This document shows, piece by piece, positions 32,666 through 40,532 of a DNA stretch of 50,532 nucleotides (positions within the stretch are counted from its first letter, which is position 1; each line of letters opens with the position of its first letter). The position numbers and the translations under genes were made by a program. The stretch is from an uncultured Lentisphaerota bacterium (GTDB lineage Bacteria; Verrucomicrobiota; Kiritimatiellia; RFP12; UBA1067). The notes under the pieces are model-generated. The model searched no databases. It was not told the origin of the DNA and was given only the letters and a program-made list of their open reading frames with translations. The DNA lies in contig ONRL01000018.1 of NCBI GenBank assembly GCA_900320225.1, positions 1 through 50,532 on the forward strand, in the 5' to 3' direction.

Positions 32666-33580
32666 TCACACGCCCCAGAGGTCCTCGCCGTGCGAGCGGA
32701 TCCACTGCTTGGCGAGGTTCACCGACGGCACGTCCAGCGCGGCCGAGTAGGTGGGGTGGAAGATGAGCCCGGTGACCACCTTCTCGCGGAGAAGCCGGAG
32801 CGCGAACGCGAGCTGCATCTCCATGCGGTCGGCAGGGACGGGCCGTCCGAGCGTGTAGTCCCACATGTAGACGCCCATCAGGAGGCTCTTCTCGGGGCCG
32901 ATGAAGTCGCGCATCCGCCGGACGGCCTCCTCGTGTTTCCCGAGGTTCTTGGAGTGCCAGCACCAGAAGCTCGTCTCGTCGCACATGTCGAGGTAGGGCT
33001 TGAACGCGGGCTTGATGCCGTCCTGGTCCGAATAGACCACGATCGAGAGGCGCAGGCCGTTCTCGTGCAGGCGGTCGGCGATCTTCGCCACCGCGCCCTC
33101 GGTCTGCGTGAGCGCCTTCACCGAGAAGAAGTCGTCGAGGAATCCGCCCGTGAAGTTGGGGAACGCGGGCTTGATCTCGTTGATCGCCCAGTCCAGCTTG
33201 TCCCAGACGCTGCCGTTGCCGCCGTCGGTGATCCCGAAGGTGAAGCGCTTGACCTGGCGGAACTGCTCGACGTAGTCGCCCCACGGATGGGCGGGCATGT
33301 TGCCCCAGCGGATGAAGCAGTCGTTGGGGATGCCCATCAGCCGGCAGCCCTCCGCCTGCTCCACGGTGGGCCCTTCCCATGTGCGGCCGTCCTTGAACCC
33401 CGACTTGTGGCACATCTGCGCGTGGTGTCCCCACATCCAGAGCCGGTCGCGGATGGTGGGGCCGTAGAACGAAGCCTCCCCGAACAGGGAACGGCATCCG
33501 CCCGCGGCCGCCGCCGCGGCGATCCCGCCGAGGAACTCCCTGCGGCTTGCGCCGCGATTCACTTTCTCTACTTTGTCCAT
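32666..33580 (-). CDS. Tat-exported lipoprotein of unknown function (TIM-barrel-like)
   Basis: A 304-residue protein. It begins with a twin-arginine signal (SRREFLGG at residues 12-19) running into a lipobox-like AAAGGC with Cys29, so it is probably a Tat-dependent lipoprotein. The mature part alternates predicted strands and helices (RLWMWGHHAQMCH, FTFGITDGGNGSVWDKLDWAINEI, FTGGFLDDFFS, RLSIVVYSDQDG, SLLMGVYMWDYTLG, VTGLIFHPTYSAA) in the style of a TIM-barrel glycoside-hydrolase-like protein. A pair of acidic residues, GFLDDFFS, could be catalytic. Family not recognised. Its Shine-Dalgarno AAGGAGG lies inside a short LGVTKED-stop remnant matching the end of the GHL10 gene. Confidence 0.7.
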   Translation of the reverse strand: MDKVEKVNRGASRREFLGGIAAAAAAGGCRSLFGEASFYGPTIRDRLWMWGHHAQMCHKSGFKDGRTWEGPTVEQAEGCRLMGIPNDCFIRWGNMPAHPWGDYVEQFRQVKRFTFGITDGGNGSVWDKLDWAINEIKPAFPNFTGGFLDDFFSVKALTQTEGAVAKIADRLHENGLRLSIVVYSDQDGIKPAFKPYLDMCDETSFWCWHSKNLGKHEEAVRRMRDFIGPEKSLLMGVYMWDYTLGRPVPADRMEMQLAFALRLLREKVVTGLIFHPTYSAALDVPSVNLAKQWIRSHGEDLWGV

Positions 33581-33583
33581 TCA

Positions 33584-33653
33584 ATCCTCCTTCGTGACGC
33601 CGAGGTGTGCGGCATCCCCGCCGCATGGCGCTGTGGGTCGGGCGCAGCGCATC
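33584..33653 (-). other. remnant of a GHL10-type gene 3' end between the LamG and Tat genes
   Basis: Read on the minus strand this gap encodes LMR, 14 unrelated codons, then LGVTKED and a stop just before the Tat-gene ATG. The intact GHL10 gene ends LMRLGVTKED-stop (35553 region). The shared DNA contains AAGGAGG, which acts as the Tat-gene Shine-Dalgarno. The 42-nt insert includes the hairpin TGCGGC-ATCCCC-GCCGCA. Confidence 0.6.
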
Positions 33654-35439
33654 AGCGGAGGATGAGCATCGTCCCGTTCGGAGGGGCAATGAGATCCAGG
33701 CGCACGAAATCAGGCCCCCAATAGTTGCCAGAGGGGCCCTTCCCGTTGACCAGTGATATCCGATGTACCCCTTGGGCAAGATCGGAAGCGTCAAGATCCC
33801 GCACGAACTCGTCGCCGGTGACGGGCTTGACCTTATGGGCGAATTCAACCCCGTCGTAGCTGATCGAGAGTTCGGTATCCGCGGCAGAGTTTCCCACGAC
33901 CCCGCAGGTCAGGCGGCCGGCATAGCGCCCTGCCAGGTCGTCGGGCAGAGAAAAATGCCAGGTCTGGTTGGTATTGGACGAACCCAAGCCGAGAAACGCC
34001 CGACGCACGCTCTTCCAGTTTCCGTCCAGCGTCCAGTAGTTGGCCGTCGGGGAACTTTCGTGCGCGAACTCATTGTAACTGCGGTCCTGCAGCCCCACCG
34101 TCCACGATCCGCCCAGCACGGCGGCGTCAAACCTCAGCGGCTGTGCGCCCGCGTCCACGCGCGTGACGGTCAGTTCGTTCGCGCCCGCCTGGAAGAACGA
34201 TCCGTCGAGGAAGATGCGCGTGCGTTCTCCGGGCCTCACGATGCCGGTCGGCCCCGTCTTTCCGTTCACCGTCACGCGGATGATGCCGGAGGCGGAATCC
34301 GAAGTGGCGATCCAGCGGAACACCTGCGACTGCGCGCTGTTGCTCTTGTCCTTCAGCTGGAAGGCGAACGTCTGCGAACCGCCGGCGGCCAGCGCCGACG
34401 GCACGTTCCACGCCCGGTCGTCCATCGACGCGGCGGCTGCGGATCCCGGCGCGGCGAACTCGGACGAGGAGTCGTCCTGCACGCCGATCTTCAGCACGTC
34501 CGGGTTCGGCCAGGCGAGCGCCTCGCGCAGCTCGTCCAGCGTCAGCGCGCGCTTCCAGAACGCAATCTGCTGGATGCTGCCGCGGAACGCCTTGCCGTGG
34601 TTGCTCGCCCATTGTACGGTCGGCGTGTTCGTGATGGCTATCAGGCTGGTGGTGGGGGTCTCCGTACCCACCACTAGGCTGCCGGAAGGCCGGGTCGACA
34701 CCCCCTTGTTGTTGCCGACGATTTCACCATACCGCGTCGTCAGGTACTGGATGCTCCCTTGCGTCTCGTTATTCCCGGTCGTGGAGCTGACAACCCATGC
34801 GAAGTTCGTGCCGTCGACGGCAACCCCCACCTCCGTCCATGCAGTGTTCGTAACCGAGCACAAGCCCCATGACGCCTTGGATGTGAGCAGCATCACCGTG
34901 CGGGTTTCGCCGGCGCCCGCAAGTCCCATCAGCATCCCGCTGTTGCCGCCGTAGCCTATATTCAGGATCCACGAAAAATCGCGGCTGGAGGGCCGGCCGG
35001 CGTCGGGACGGAACCGGACGATGAACGAATACTTGTCGGTGTAGCCGTTAAAGACGTTGTTCAGCTTGAATGCATTGCTGCGCATGTAGCCCGCCCCCGT
35101 CACCTCGTTCGTGATCACCATTTTCTGCGGCAGGTACAGGGCGGGAAGCTCACGGGCCAGTCCCCGCATCGGCATCCGCACCAGTTCGTTCGTGAAGGCG
35201 AGCGTACCGTCCGCGTCATAGACGAAACTGGAAATGGTCGTGCGGCCCATCGAGTCCACAATCTCCCCGGCGTCCAGCCGTCCGTTGGCGTTGGCGTCCA
35301 CCGCCATACCGCCGCGCAGCCAGAAGTGGCCGCTGCTGAACACGTCGCCCCTCGCCGAGCCGAAACCTGCGACGATGGCCGCACACGCCGCCATGTACGC
35401 GATTCGCATCGCCAAATGCCTTGGTTGAACCTGGTTCAT
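33652..35439 (-). CDS. secreted LamG/concanavalin-like surface protein with GT-x(4)-R C-terminal tail
   Basis: A 595-residue exported protein. A signal peptide (AYMAACAAIVAGFGSARG) is followed by an EF-like DANANGRLDAGEI segment near residue 48. A LamG/Laminin-G-like jelly roll (about 115-315) shows YSFIVRFRPDA, AWTEVGVAVDGTNFAWV, GSLVVG and the hallmark AFRGSIQQIAFWKRALTLDELREAL. Two further beta domains end in VRLDLIAPPNGTMLILR. LamG domains bind sugars or proteins; no catalytic motif is evident. The last residues match the tails of the two large beta-strand-repeat proteins at 45-50 kb. Start has AAAGGA 9 nt upstream. The upstream gap of 113 nt is AT-rich, with a weak TGGTATCGT promoter candidate near 35490. 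Confidence 0.8.
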   Translation of the reverse strand: MNQVQPRHLAMRIAYMAACAAIVAGFGSARGDVFSSGHFWLRGGMAVDANANGRLDAGEIVDSMGRTTISSFVYDADGTLAFTNELVRMPMRGLARELPALYLPQKMVITNEVTGAGYMRSNAFKLNNVFNGYTDKYSFIVRFRPDAGRPSSRDFSWILNIGYGGNSGMLMGLAGAGETRTVMLLTSKASWGLCSVTNTAWTEVGVAVDGTNFAWVVSSTTGNNETQGSIQYLTTRYGEIVGNNKGVSTRPSGSLVVGTETPTTSLIAITNTPTVQWASNHGKAFRGSIQQIAFWKRALTLDELREALAWPNPDVLKIGVQDDSSSEFAAPGSAAAASMDDRAWNVPSALAAGGSQTFAFQLKDKSNSAQSQVFRWIATSDSASGIIRVTVNGKTGPTGIVRPGERTRIFLDGSFFQAGANELTVTRVDAGAQPLRFDAAVLGGSWTVGLQDRSYNEFAHESSPTANYWTLDGNWKSVRRAFLGLGSSNTNQTWHFSLPDDLAGRYAGRLTCGVVGNSAADTELSISYDGVEFAHKVKPVTGDEFVRDLDASDLAQGVHRISLVNGKGPSGNYWGPDFVRLDLIAPPNGTMLILR

Positions 35440-35552
35440 TGTCGTTTTTCCTTTAACAGACTTGACTAAATCGACTTAACACAAGTACGATACCATTTAT
35501 TTTTCCTGAAATCAAGGGCGATTTTGTTTTTCACGCACATCTATCGCTGGCG

Positions 35553-37901
35553 CTAGTCCTCCTTTGTCACGCCGAGGCGCATCAGGGGCAGCACGCCCTC
35601 CGCGCGGCGGTCGAAATTGAACACGGTGAAGCCGCCGAGGCCGAGGTCGCGCACGGCCTGGATCTGCTTCGCGAGGCGCACGGCGTCCTCGCCGTCGTTC
35701 GTCCAGCAGGAGAGACCGATGCCGGGATAGAGCTTCGCCTTGCCGACGGCCTCCCGCTGCATGCGGGCCTGGCTCTTGAACATGGCGGCGGAGTCGACGT
35801 AGTCCATCGGGCAGACGAAGTCGAGCCAACCCTCGCGGCACCAGCGCGACCAGTCCTGCCCCACCGTGTCGGCGTCGGTCGCCGGATTGCGGAACACGGC
35901 CGCGGAGATCTGCACGCCCGGCGACTCGGCGCGGACGCGTTCGGCGACGGTCTTCACGACCTTCGTGATGTTCGACGCGCGGAACTCGGCCCACTTGAGC
36001 TTGAGCGCCTCGTCCGCGCGCACCTGCGCCGGCCAGTTCGTGAGGGACACGCCCGCGAACGCCTCGAAGCGCGTGCGGCAGCCCGCGCAGAAGCAGTGGT
36101 TGAGGTCGGGGTAGCGGATGTAGTCGAAGTGGATGCCGTCCACGCCCTTGCGCGCGAGCTCGCACATCGCGTCGATCTCCAGCTGCTGGTTGTCGGGGTT
36201 GGACGGACACAGCCAGCGTCCCTTCACCGCGCCGTTGAAGCCCACCTGTACGCGGTTCGTCGCCGCCATCCGGTCGGCGAACGCCTGCGAGGTGTACGAA
36301 CCCATGTTCCAGCACACCTTCCACACGTGGCACTTCACGCCGTACTTGCGGCAGGCGGCGAGACACGCCTTCAGCGCGTCGCCGCGCGTGGCCACGTCGG
36401 GCGAGACGGGCAGCACCTGCGAGTCGTAGAACGCCACGCCGCCCCAGCAGAGGTTCGGCAGAATCGCGTTGAAGCCTGTCTTCTTCAGGAAGCTGATGGA
36501 GGTGTCCCAGTTGTGGTCGCCGCCGAGTCCGCGCGCGCTGTGGCACCAGAACGCGCGGTGCTCGCCGGCCTTTGACGGACAGTCCGCCAGCCACGCGCGG
36601 ATGGCGAGGCGCCGCTCCTCCCGCGCCTTCTCGCGCGCGGCGATTCGCTCGCCGAGTTCGGGGGCCAGCTCGCCGACGATCGCGCGCATGAGCTGGGCCT
36701 GCGCGCCCGACGTGCCGCCGATCCACACGTGCGCCATGTACACGCCCGTCGAGGCGCGCACGAGGGCGGGATGCTTCAGGGGCTTTTTCTTGCCGTCGCC
36801 CCACATCGCCACCGTCGTCGCGCCCGGAAGCGGACGCACCACGCTCGTGATCCACGACTGCTGCGGCGAGAATTCCGGCTGACCGGCAAGCCCCTTCCCC
36901 TCGCGCAGGAAACCGGCGATCGGGGATTCCCCGCGGTCTTCCGGACGCACCGTCCCCTTCAACTCCACGCCGAGCAGATCCGCCACCTCCTTCGGCAACG
37001 AATAGCACGCGAGCACCTTGCGCCCACCCAGCACGAAGCCCCGTACGGACGACAGCGCGTTGCTGGGCACGGACGGATTGTACGGCAGCGCCACGGCCTT
37101 CATCGGCGCGAGCAGCTCGGGCGTGAGGTCCGTGTCGGCAATGATGGTGGCCCCCACGCCCAACGCCTCCAGGGTGGCGGCCATGTTTGCGGCAAACGTC
37201 ATGTAGCCCTTTGCCTCGCCCCCGCCTTTCGCGGCAAGCGACTCCGCGTAGACGATCGCCACGTCGGGCTTGCGGCCGCTCGTCGCGACGTTCGCGATGG
37301 CGCACACCGTGCTGTTCGTGCCGGCGCGCCAGCCGCTGATGCGCATCGTGGAGATTTTCTCCCAGCCCTCCACCACGCCCTCGGTGCGGAACTGCCCTTT
37401 CGGAATCCGCACGTGCGTCCAGACCTTGTCCTCCTCGGGCGCGAAGGAGGCGCTGTACCAGCCATTCCCGCTCCTGAGGTAGCAGCTGAAGGACGTGAAC
37501 TGCGTCAGGTTGCCGCAGACGAAGTCAAACTCGATTGCCGGATGCGCGCGCAGGTCACAGGGCAGCTTCACGTCCCAGCTCGCGCGCGCGGCGGGCGCGG
37601 CGGTGAAGTCCACGGGCAGCTTGACCGCGCCAGGCGCGAGGAACTCGGCGGGCCAGGTCGATTCGCCCGTCGTGATCGCGGCCTTGACGGCGGCGGCGTT
37701 CGTGAGCGCGGCCCATGCGGGCAGCACGCATGTCTCGCCCGCGGCGGGTATGTCGGGCAACGTGAGGTGCGGCGGCGCGTCCAGCTGCGTCGGACGTGCC
37801 GGTTTCTGCTTCGCAACGTCCTCGGACTTCTTTCCGCACCCCGTCACCAACACCGCCGCCGCAAGCGCATACGCCGCCATGTGGATTGAAAATGACTTCA
37901 T
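35553..37901 (-). CDS. GHL10-family lipoprotein (DUF187, glycosyl hydrolase-like 10)
   Basis: A 782-residue lipoprotein with lipobox LVTGC (Cys22). A beta-rich carbohydrate-binding-type region (about 60-215) and a Rossmann-like region (about 225-400, KPDVAIVYAESLAAKGGGE … VRGFVLGGRKVLACYSLP) precede the GHL10 TIM barrel (about 440-782). The barrel shows EHRAFWCHSARGLGG, FLKKTGFNAILPNLCWGG, KYGVKCHVWKVCWN, KGVDGIHFDYIRYPD and DFVCPMDYVDSA. The DGIHFDYIRYP motif is the conserved barrel acidic site. Family members are thought to hydrolyse glycosidic bonds in polysaccharides or peptidoglycan-like polymers; the substrate is unknown. Start at 37901 is chosen because GGAGG lies 8 nt upstream; an ATG 15 nt earlier is less well placed. 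It follows the M3 peptidase by 17 nt. Confidence 0.87.
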   Translation of the reverse strand: MKSFSIHMAAYALAAAVLVTGCGKKSEDVAKQKPARPTQLDAPPHLTLPDIPAAGETCVLPAWAALTNAAAVKAAITTGESTWPAEFLAPGAVKLPVDFTAAPAARASWDVKLPCDLRAHPAIEFDFVCGNLTQFTSFSCYLRSGNGWYSASFAPEEDKVWTHVRIPKGQFRTEGVVEGWEKISTMRISGWRAGTNSTVCAIANVATSGRKPDVAIVYAESLAAKGGGEAKGYMTFAANMAATLEALGVGATIIADTDLTPELLAPMKAVALPYNPSVPSNALSSVRGFVLGGRKVLACYSLPKEVADLLGVELKGTVRPEDRGESPIAGFLREGKGLAGQPEFSPQQSWITSVVRPLPGATTVAMWGDGKKKPLKHPALVRASTGVYMAHVWIGGTSGAQAQLMRAIVGELAPELGERIAAREKAREERRLAIRAWLADCPSKAGEHRAFWCHSARGLGGDHNWDTSISFLKKTGFNAILPNLCWGGVAFYDSQVLPVSPDVATRGDALKACLAACRKYGVKCHVWKVCWNMGSYTSQAFADRMAATNRVQVGFNGAVKGRWLCPSNPDNQQLEIDAMCELARKGVDGIHFDYIRYPDLNHCFCAGCRTRFEAFAGVSLTNWPAQVRADEALKLKWAEFRASNITKVVKTVAERVRAESPGVQISAAVFRNPATDADTVGQDWSRWCREGWLDFVCPMDYVDSAAMFKSQARMQREAVGKAKLYPGIGLSCWTNDGEDAVRLAKQIQAVRDLGLGGFTVFNFDRRAEGVLPLMRLGVTKED

Positions 37902-37918
37902 GGACTTCGCCTCCATTT

Positions 37919-39919
37919 TCAGTTCTCCTTCGGAAGAAGATCGTTCTGGCGCAGAAGCGCCTTCGTCTCGGGCGCGCGGCCGCGGAAGAGGCGGAACACC
38001 TCCATCGGGTCGGTGCCGCCGCCGAGCGCGAGCAGCGTGTCGCGGTAGCGGCGGCCGACGCGGCGCACCGCCTCCTCGTCGTCGAGTCCCGCCTCCTCGA
38101 ACGCACCGAAACAGTCCGCGCTCATCACCTCGCTCCACTTGTAGCCGTAGTAGCCGGCCGCGTAGCCCCCCGCGAAGATGTGCGAGAAGGCGTTGAGGAA
38201 CCGGTCCTCGGGCACCGTCGTGCCGGGCGTGAGATCCTCGAACACGCGCGCCTTCACGTCGTCGGGCGTGCCCGCGAATCCGCCAACGTGCAGGATCATG
38301 TCCAGCGTGCCGAAGGACAGCTGGCGGAGCATCGCGTTGGCGGCGCGGTAGTTCTTCGCGGCGCGCACGCGCGCGAGGAGCGCGTCGGGGATCGGCTCGC
38401 CCGTCTCGACGTGACGGGCGAAGGAGCGCACCGTCTTCGCGTCCGTGCACCAGTTCTCCATGAACTGCGAGGCCACCTCCACGGCGTCCCACTCGATGAG
38501 GTTGATGCCGCTCGCGCCCGCGTCGTCCACGCGCGTGAGCATGTGCTGGAGGGCGTGGCCGAATTCGTGGAAAATCGTCTCCACCTCGCCGAAGCGCATG
38601 AGCGCGCGGCCCTTCGCGTCGGGACGCGACTGGTTGCACACGATGAGCGCGAGCGGCAGCTCCACCGTGCCGTCCGCCCGCCGCGCACGCGTGCGGAACT
38701 CGTTCATCCAGGCGCCGCCCGACTTCGTCTCGGGGCGCGAATAGGGGTCGAGGTAGAAATGCGCGATCGGGCGCCCGTCCTCGCACACGCGGAAGAAGCG
38801 CACGTCGGGATGCCACACGGGCACGTCGCCCGTGCGCTCCTCGATCGTCACGCCGAAGAGGCGTTCGGCGAGTCCGAACAGGCCCTTCAGCACGTCGGGG
38901 AAGTTGAAGTACTGCATCAGCTCCTCCTCCGAGTAGGAGTAGAGCTTCTCGCGCTGGCGTTCGCTCCAGTACGCAATGTCCCAGGGCTCGATTTTTTCCT
39001 GGGCGAACGCGGCGAGCGCGTCGTCCTCGCGCGCCTTGACGGGCTTCGAGGCGGCGGCCAGCTCGTCCTCCATCGCCTGCACCGCGGCGACGGACGGCGC
39101 GCACTTCGTGGCAAGCGAGTAGTCGGCGTAGGTCTTGAACCCGAGCAGGCCCGCCATCTCCTTTCGCAGCGCGAGGATGCGGTCGATGAGCGGCGTGTTG
39201 TCGAGCGCGCCCGACGAGGCGCGCGTGGCGCGGGCGCGCAGGAGCGCCTCGCGCACGGGACGGTTGCGGGAGTGCTTCATGAACGGGAAGTAGACGGCCT
39301 CCTCGATCGTCGCCTTCCACGGTCCCTTCTCCGGGTCGCCGTCTCCCGCCATCATCGCCTTCAGCTGCGCGGGCAGACCCTCCACCTCGGTCGGCGTGGT
39401 GAGCGTGAGGGAAAAAGCCTTCGTCGCGTCGAGCACGTGGTTGCGGAAGTCGCTGGAGAGCTTGGCGAGCTCGGCCATGATCTCGTTGAAGCGCTTCTGG
39501 CGCTCGCCCTCGAGGGCCACGCCGGCGAGTTCGGCGTCCTGCGCCATCTTGGCGAGGATGCGGCGGCGGACGGGCGTCTCCGCGGGCGTCTGCTTCGCGA
39601 GCTCGTAGAAGCGCCGGCTCTGCCCCACGCGCAGCGAGAACGCCACCAGGTCGGGCTGGAAGCGTTCGTGCACCTTCCGCCACGCCTCGCTGTTCAGCAC
39701 GCTCATGAAGTGCGAAACGATTCCCCAGGCGAGCGTCAGCGGACGCGTCGCGTCGTCGAGCGCGCGAACGAAGCCGTCCCATGTGGGCGACGCACCGCGC
39801 TCAAGGGCGTCGACCGCGGCCTTCGCGTCCGCCAGCAGTTTCGGCAGCGCCTCCTCGGCCGCCGCCGGCGTCATCGCGGGGAAGTCGGGGAACTCCGCGA
39901 TCTTGTAGAATGGGTTCAT
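37919..39919 (-). CDS. M3-family zinc metallopeptidase (oligopeptidase A/dipeptidyl carboxypeptidase type)
   Basis: A 666-residue peptidase with no signal peptide, so probably cytoplasmic. The zinc-binding HEFGH motif is at residues 451-455 (IFHEFGHALQHML) and the third ligand lies in the downstream ASGINLIEWDAVEVASQFMENW region. The C-terminal FAGGYAAGYYGYKWSEVMSADCF block is typical of the M3A subfamily (PrlC/OpdA and Dcp), which degrade short peptides. Length matches. Start supported by GGAG and by the MNPFYKIAEFPDF opening; a TGGTATAAT promoter element lies about 65 nt upstream. It forms an operon with the GHL10 gene. Confidence 0.94.
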   Translation of the reverse strand: MNPFYKIAEFPDFPAMTPAAAEEALPKLLADAKAAVDALERGASPTWDGFVRALDDATRPLTLAWGIVSHFMSVLNSEAWRKVHERFQPDLVAFSLRVGQSRRFYELAKQTPAETPVRRRILAKMAQDAELAGVALEGERQKRFNEIMAELAKLSSDFRNHVLDATKAFSLTLTTPTEVEGLPAQLKAMMAGDGDPEKGPWKATIEEAVYFPFMKHSRNRPVREALLRARATRASSGALDNTPLIDRILALRKEMAGLLGFKTYADYSLATKCAPSVAAVQAMEDELAAASKPVKAREDDALAAFAQEKIEPWDIAYWSERQREKLYSYSEEELMQYFNFPDVLKGLFGLAERLFGVTIEERTGDVPVWHPDVRFFRVCEDGRPIAHFYLDPYSRPETKSGGAWMNEFRTRARRADGTVELPLALIVCNQSRPDAKGRALMRFGEVETIFHEFGHALQHMLTRVDDAGASGINLIEWDAVEVASQFMENWCTDAKTVRSFARHVETGEPIPDALLARVRAAKNYRAANAMLRQLSFGTLDMILHVGGFAGTPDDVKARVFEDLTPGTTVPEDRFLNAFSHIFAGGYAAGYYGYKWSEVMSADCFGAFEEAGLDDEEAVRRVGRRYRDTLLALGGGTDPMEVFRLFRGRAPETKALLRQNDLLPKEN

Positions 39920-39984
39920 GTCGGTCTCCAGTTGCGTCCGCCCCGCCGGTTCTCCCGGCACCCAAGGGCGGCCCATCGCTTCGC

Positions 39985-39993
39985 ATTATACCA
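39985..39993 (-). promoter_or_regulatory. extended -10 element of the M3 peptidase/GHL10 operon
   Basis: TGGTATAAT preceded by GGTTG on the minus strand, with a leader of about 60 nt and a GGAG Shine-Dalgarno. Confidence 0.6.
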
Positions 39994-40019
39994 CAACCAT
40001 TCCCCGCGCACACGCCCTT

Positions 40020-40442
40020 TTACTTTCTTTCGCCGACGGCGTAACGGCCGGTGAACGCGACCTCGTCGCCGATCGAGACCGAGACGTGGGCCCAGTTGCG
40101 CGCGCCGGGCACAAGATGCGGCTCCTCGGCGAAGACGGCGACGGCCTCCGCGTCCGCGCGCAGCGGCTTCGCGTAGGTGACGTGCGCGTCGACGATCGCC
40201 GCCCAAGGACGGGCGAACCCGCTTTCCCGCGCGCGCGCCATCGCAAGACACCACCCCGCCAGCACGAGGCCCGAATAGGTCACGCCCGCGAAGAGCGTCC
40301 CCTTGTCGTTCCCGTTGCCGTCCGCAGGGATGCGGACCACCACGCGCGCGGCGTCGGCGGAGACGACCTCCAGGCGCATGGCCCCCACGGAGGGGATGTC
40401 GGCGCGGATGCGCCCGTTCAGTTCTGCGATTTCCATGGACAT
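40020..40442 (-). CDS. hotdog-fold thioesterase (YiiD C-terminal-like)
   Basis: A 140-residue single-domain hotdog protein. The segments MRLEVVSADAARVVVRIPADGNGNDKGTLFAGVTYSGLVLAGW and DAHVTYAKPLRADAEAVAVF are typical of the YiiD_C/putative thioesterase family; the GTLFAG segment corresponds to the active-site helix entry. These enzymes hydrolyse acyl-CoA-type thioesters; the substrate is unknown. The start is ATG 40442 or ATG 40436; neither has a strong Shine-Dalgarno. It lies between the M3 promoter and the divergent heparinase-like gene. Confidence 0.8.
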   Translation of the reverse strand: MSMEIAELNGRIRADIPSVGAMRLEVVSADAARVVVRIPADGNGNDKGTLFAGVTYSGLVLAGWCLAMARARESGFARPWAAIVDAHVTYAKPLRADAEAVAVFAEEPHLVPGARNWAHVSVSIGDEVAFTGRYAVGERK

Positions 40443-40516
40443 GTTCCAGTTGGCGAGTCGAGCATGCAGTCTACACGATTCGTTCCGAAAACACAAGGGC
40501 AAACCGAAGCGATTTG

Positions 40517-40525
40517 TGGTATACT
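40517..40525 (+). promoter_or_regulatory. extended -10 element of the heparinase-like gene (leaderless type)
   Basis: TGGTATACT preceded by TTTG on the plus strand, 7 nt (TCCCGCC) from the ATG at 40533, with no Shine-Dalgarno. Confidence 0.65.
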
Positions 40526-40532
40526 TCCCGCC

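Noticed and set aside
35553-39782. A 1409-codon frame that would fuse the GHL10 lipoprotein to the M3 region
   Set aside because: Its first ~625 codons are an Arg/Ala-rich shadow of the M3 peptidase. The GHL10 lipoprotein has its own Shine-Dalgarno, signal sequence and lipobox at 37901.
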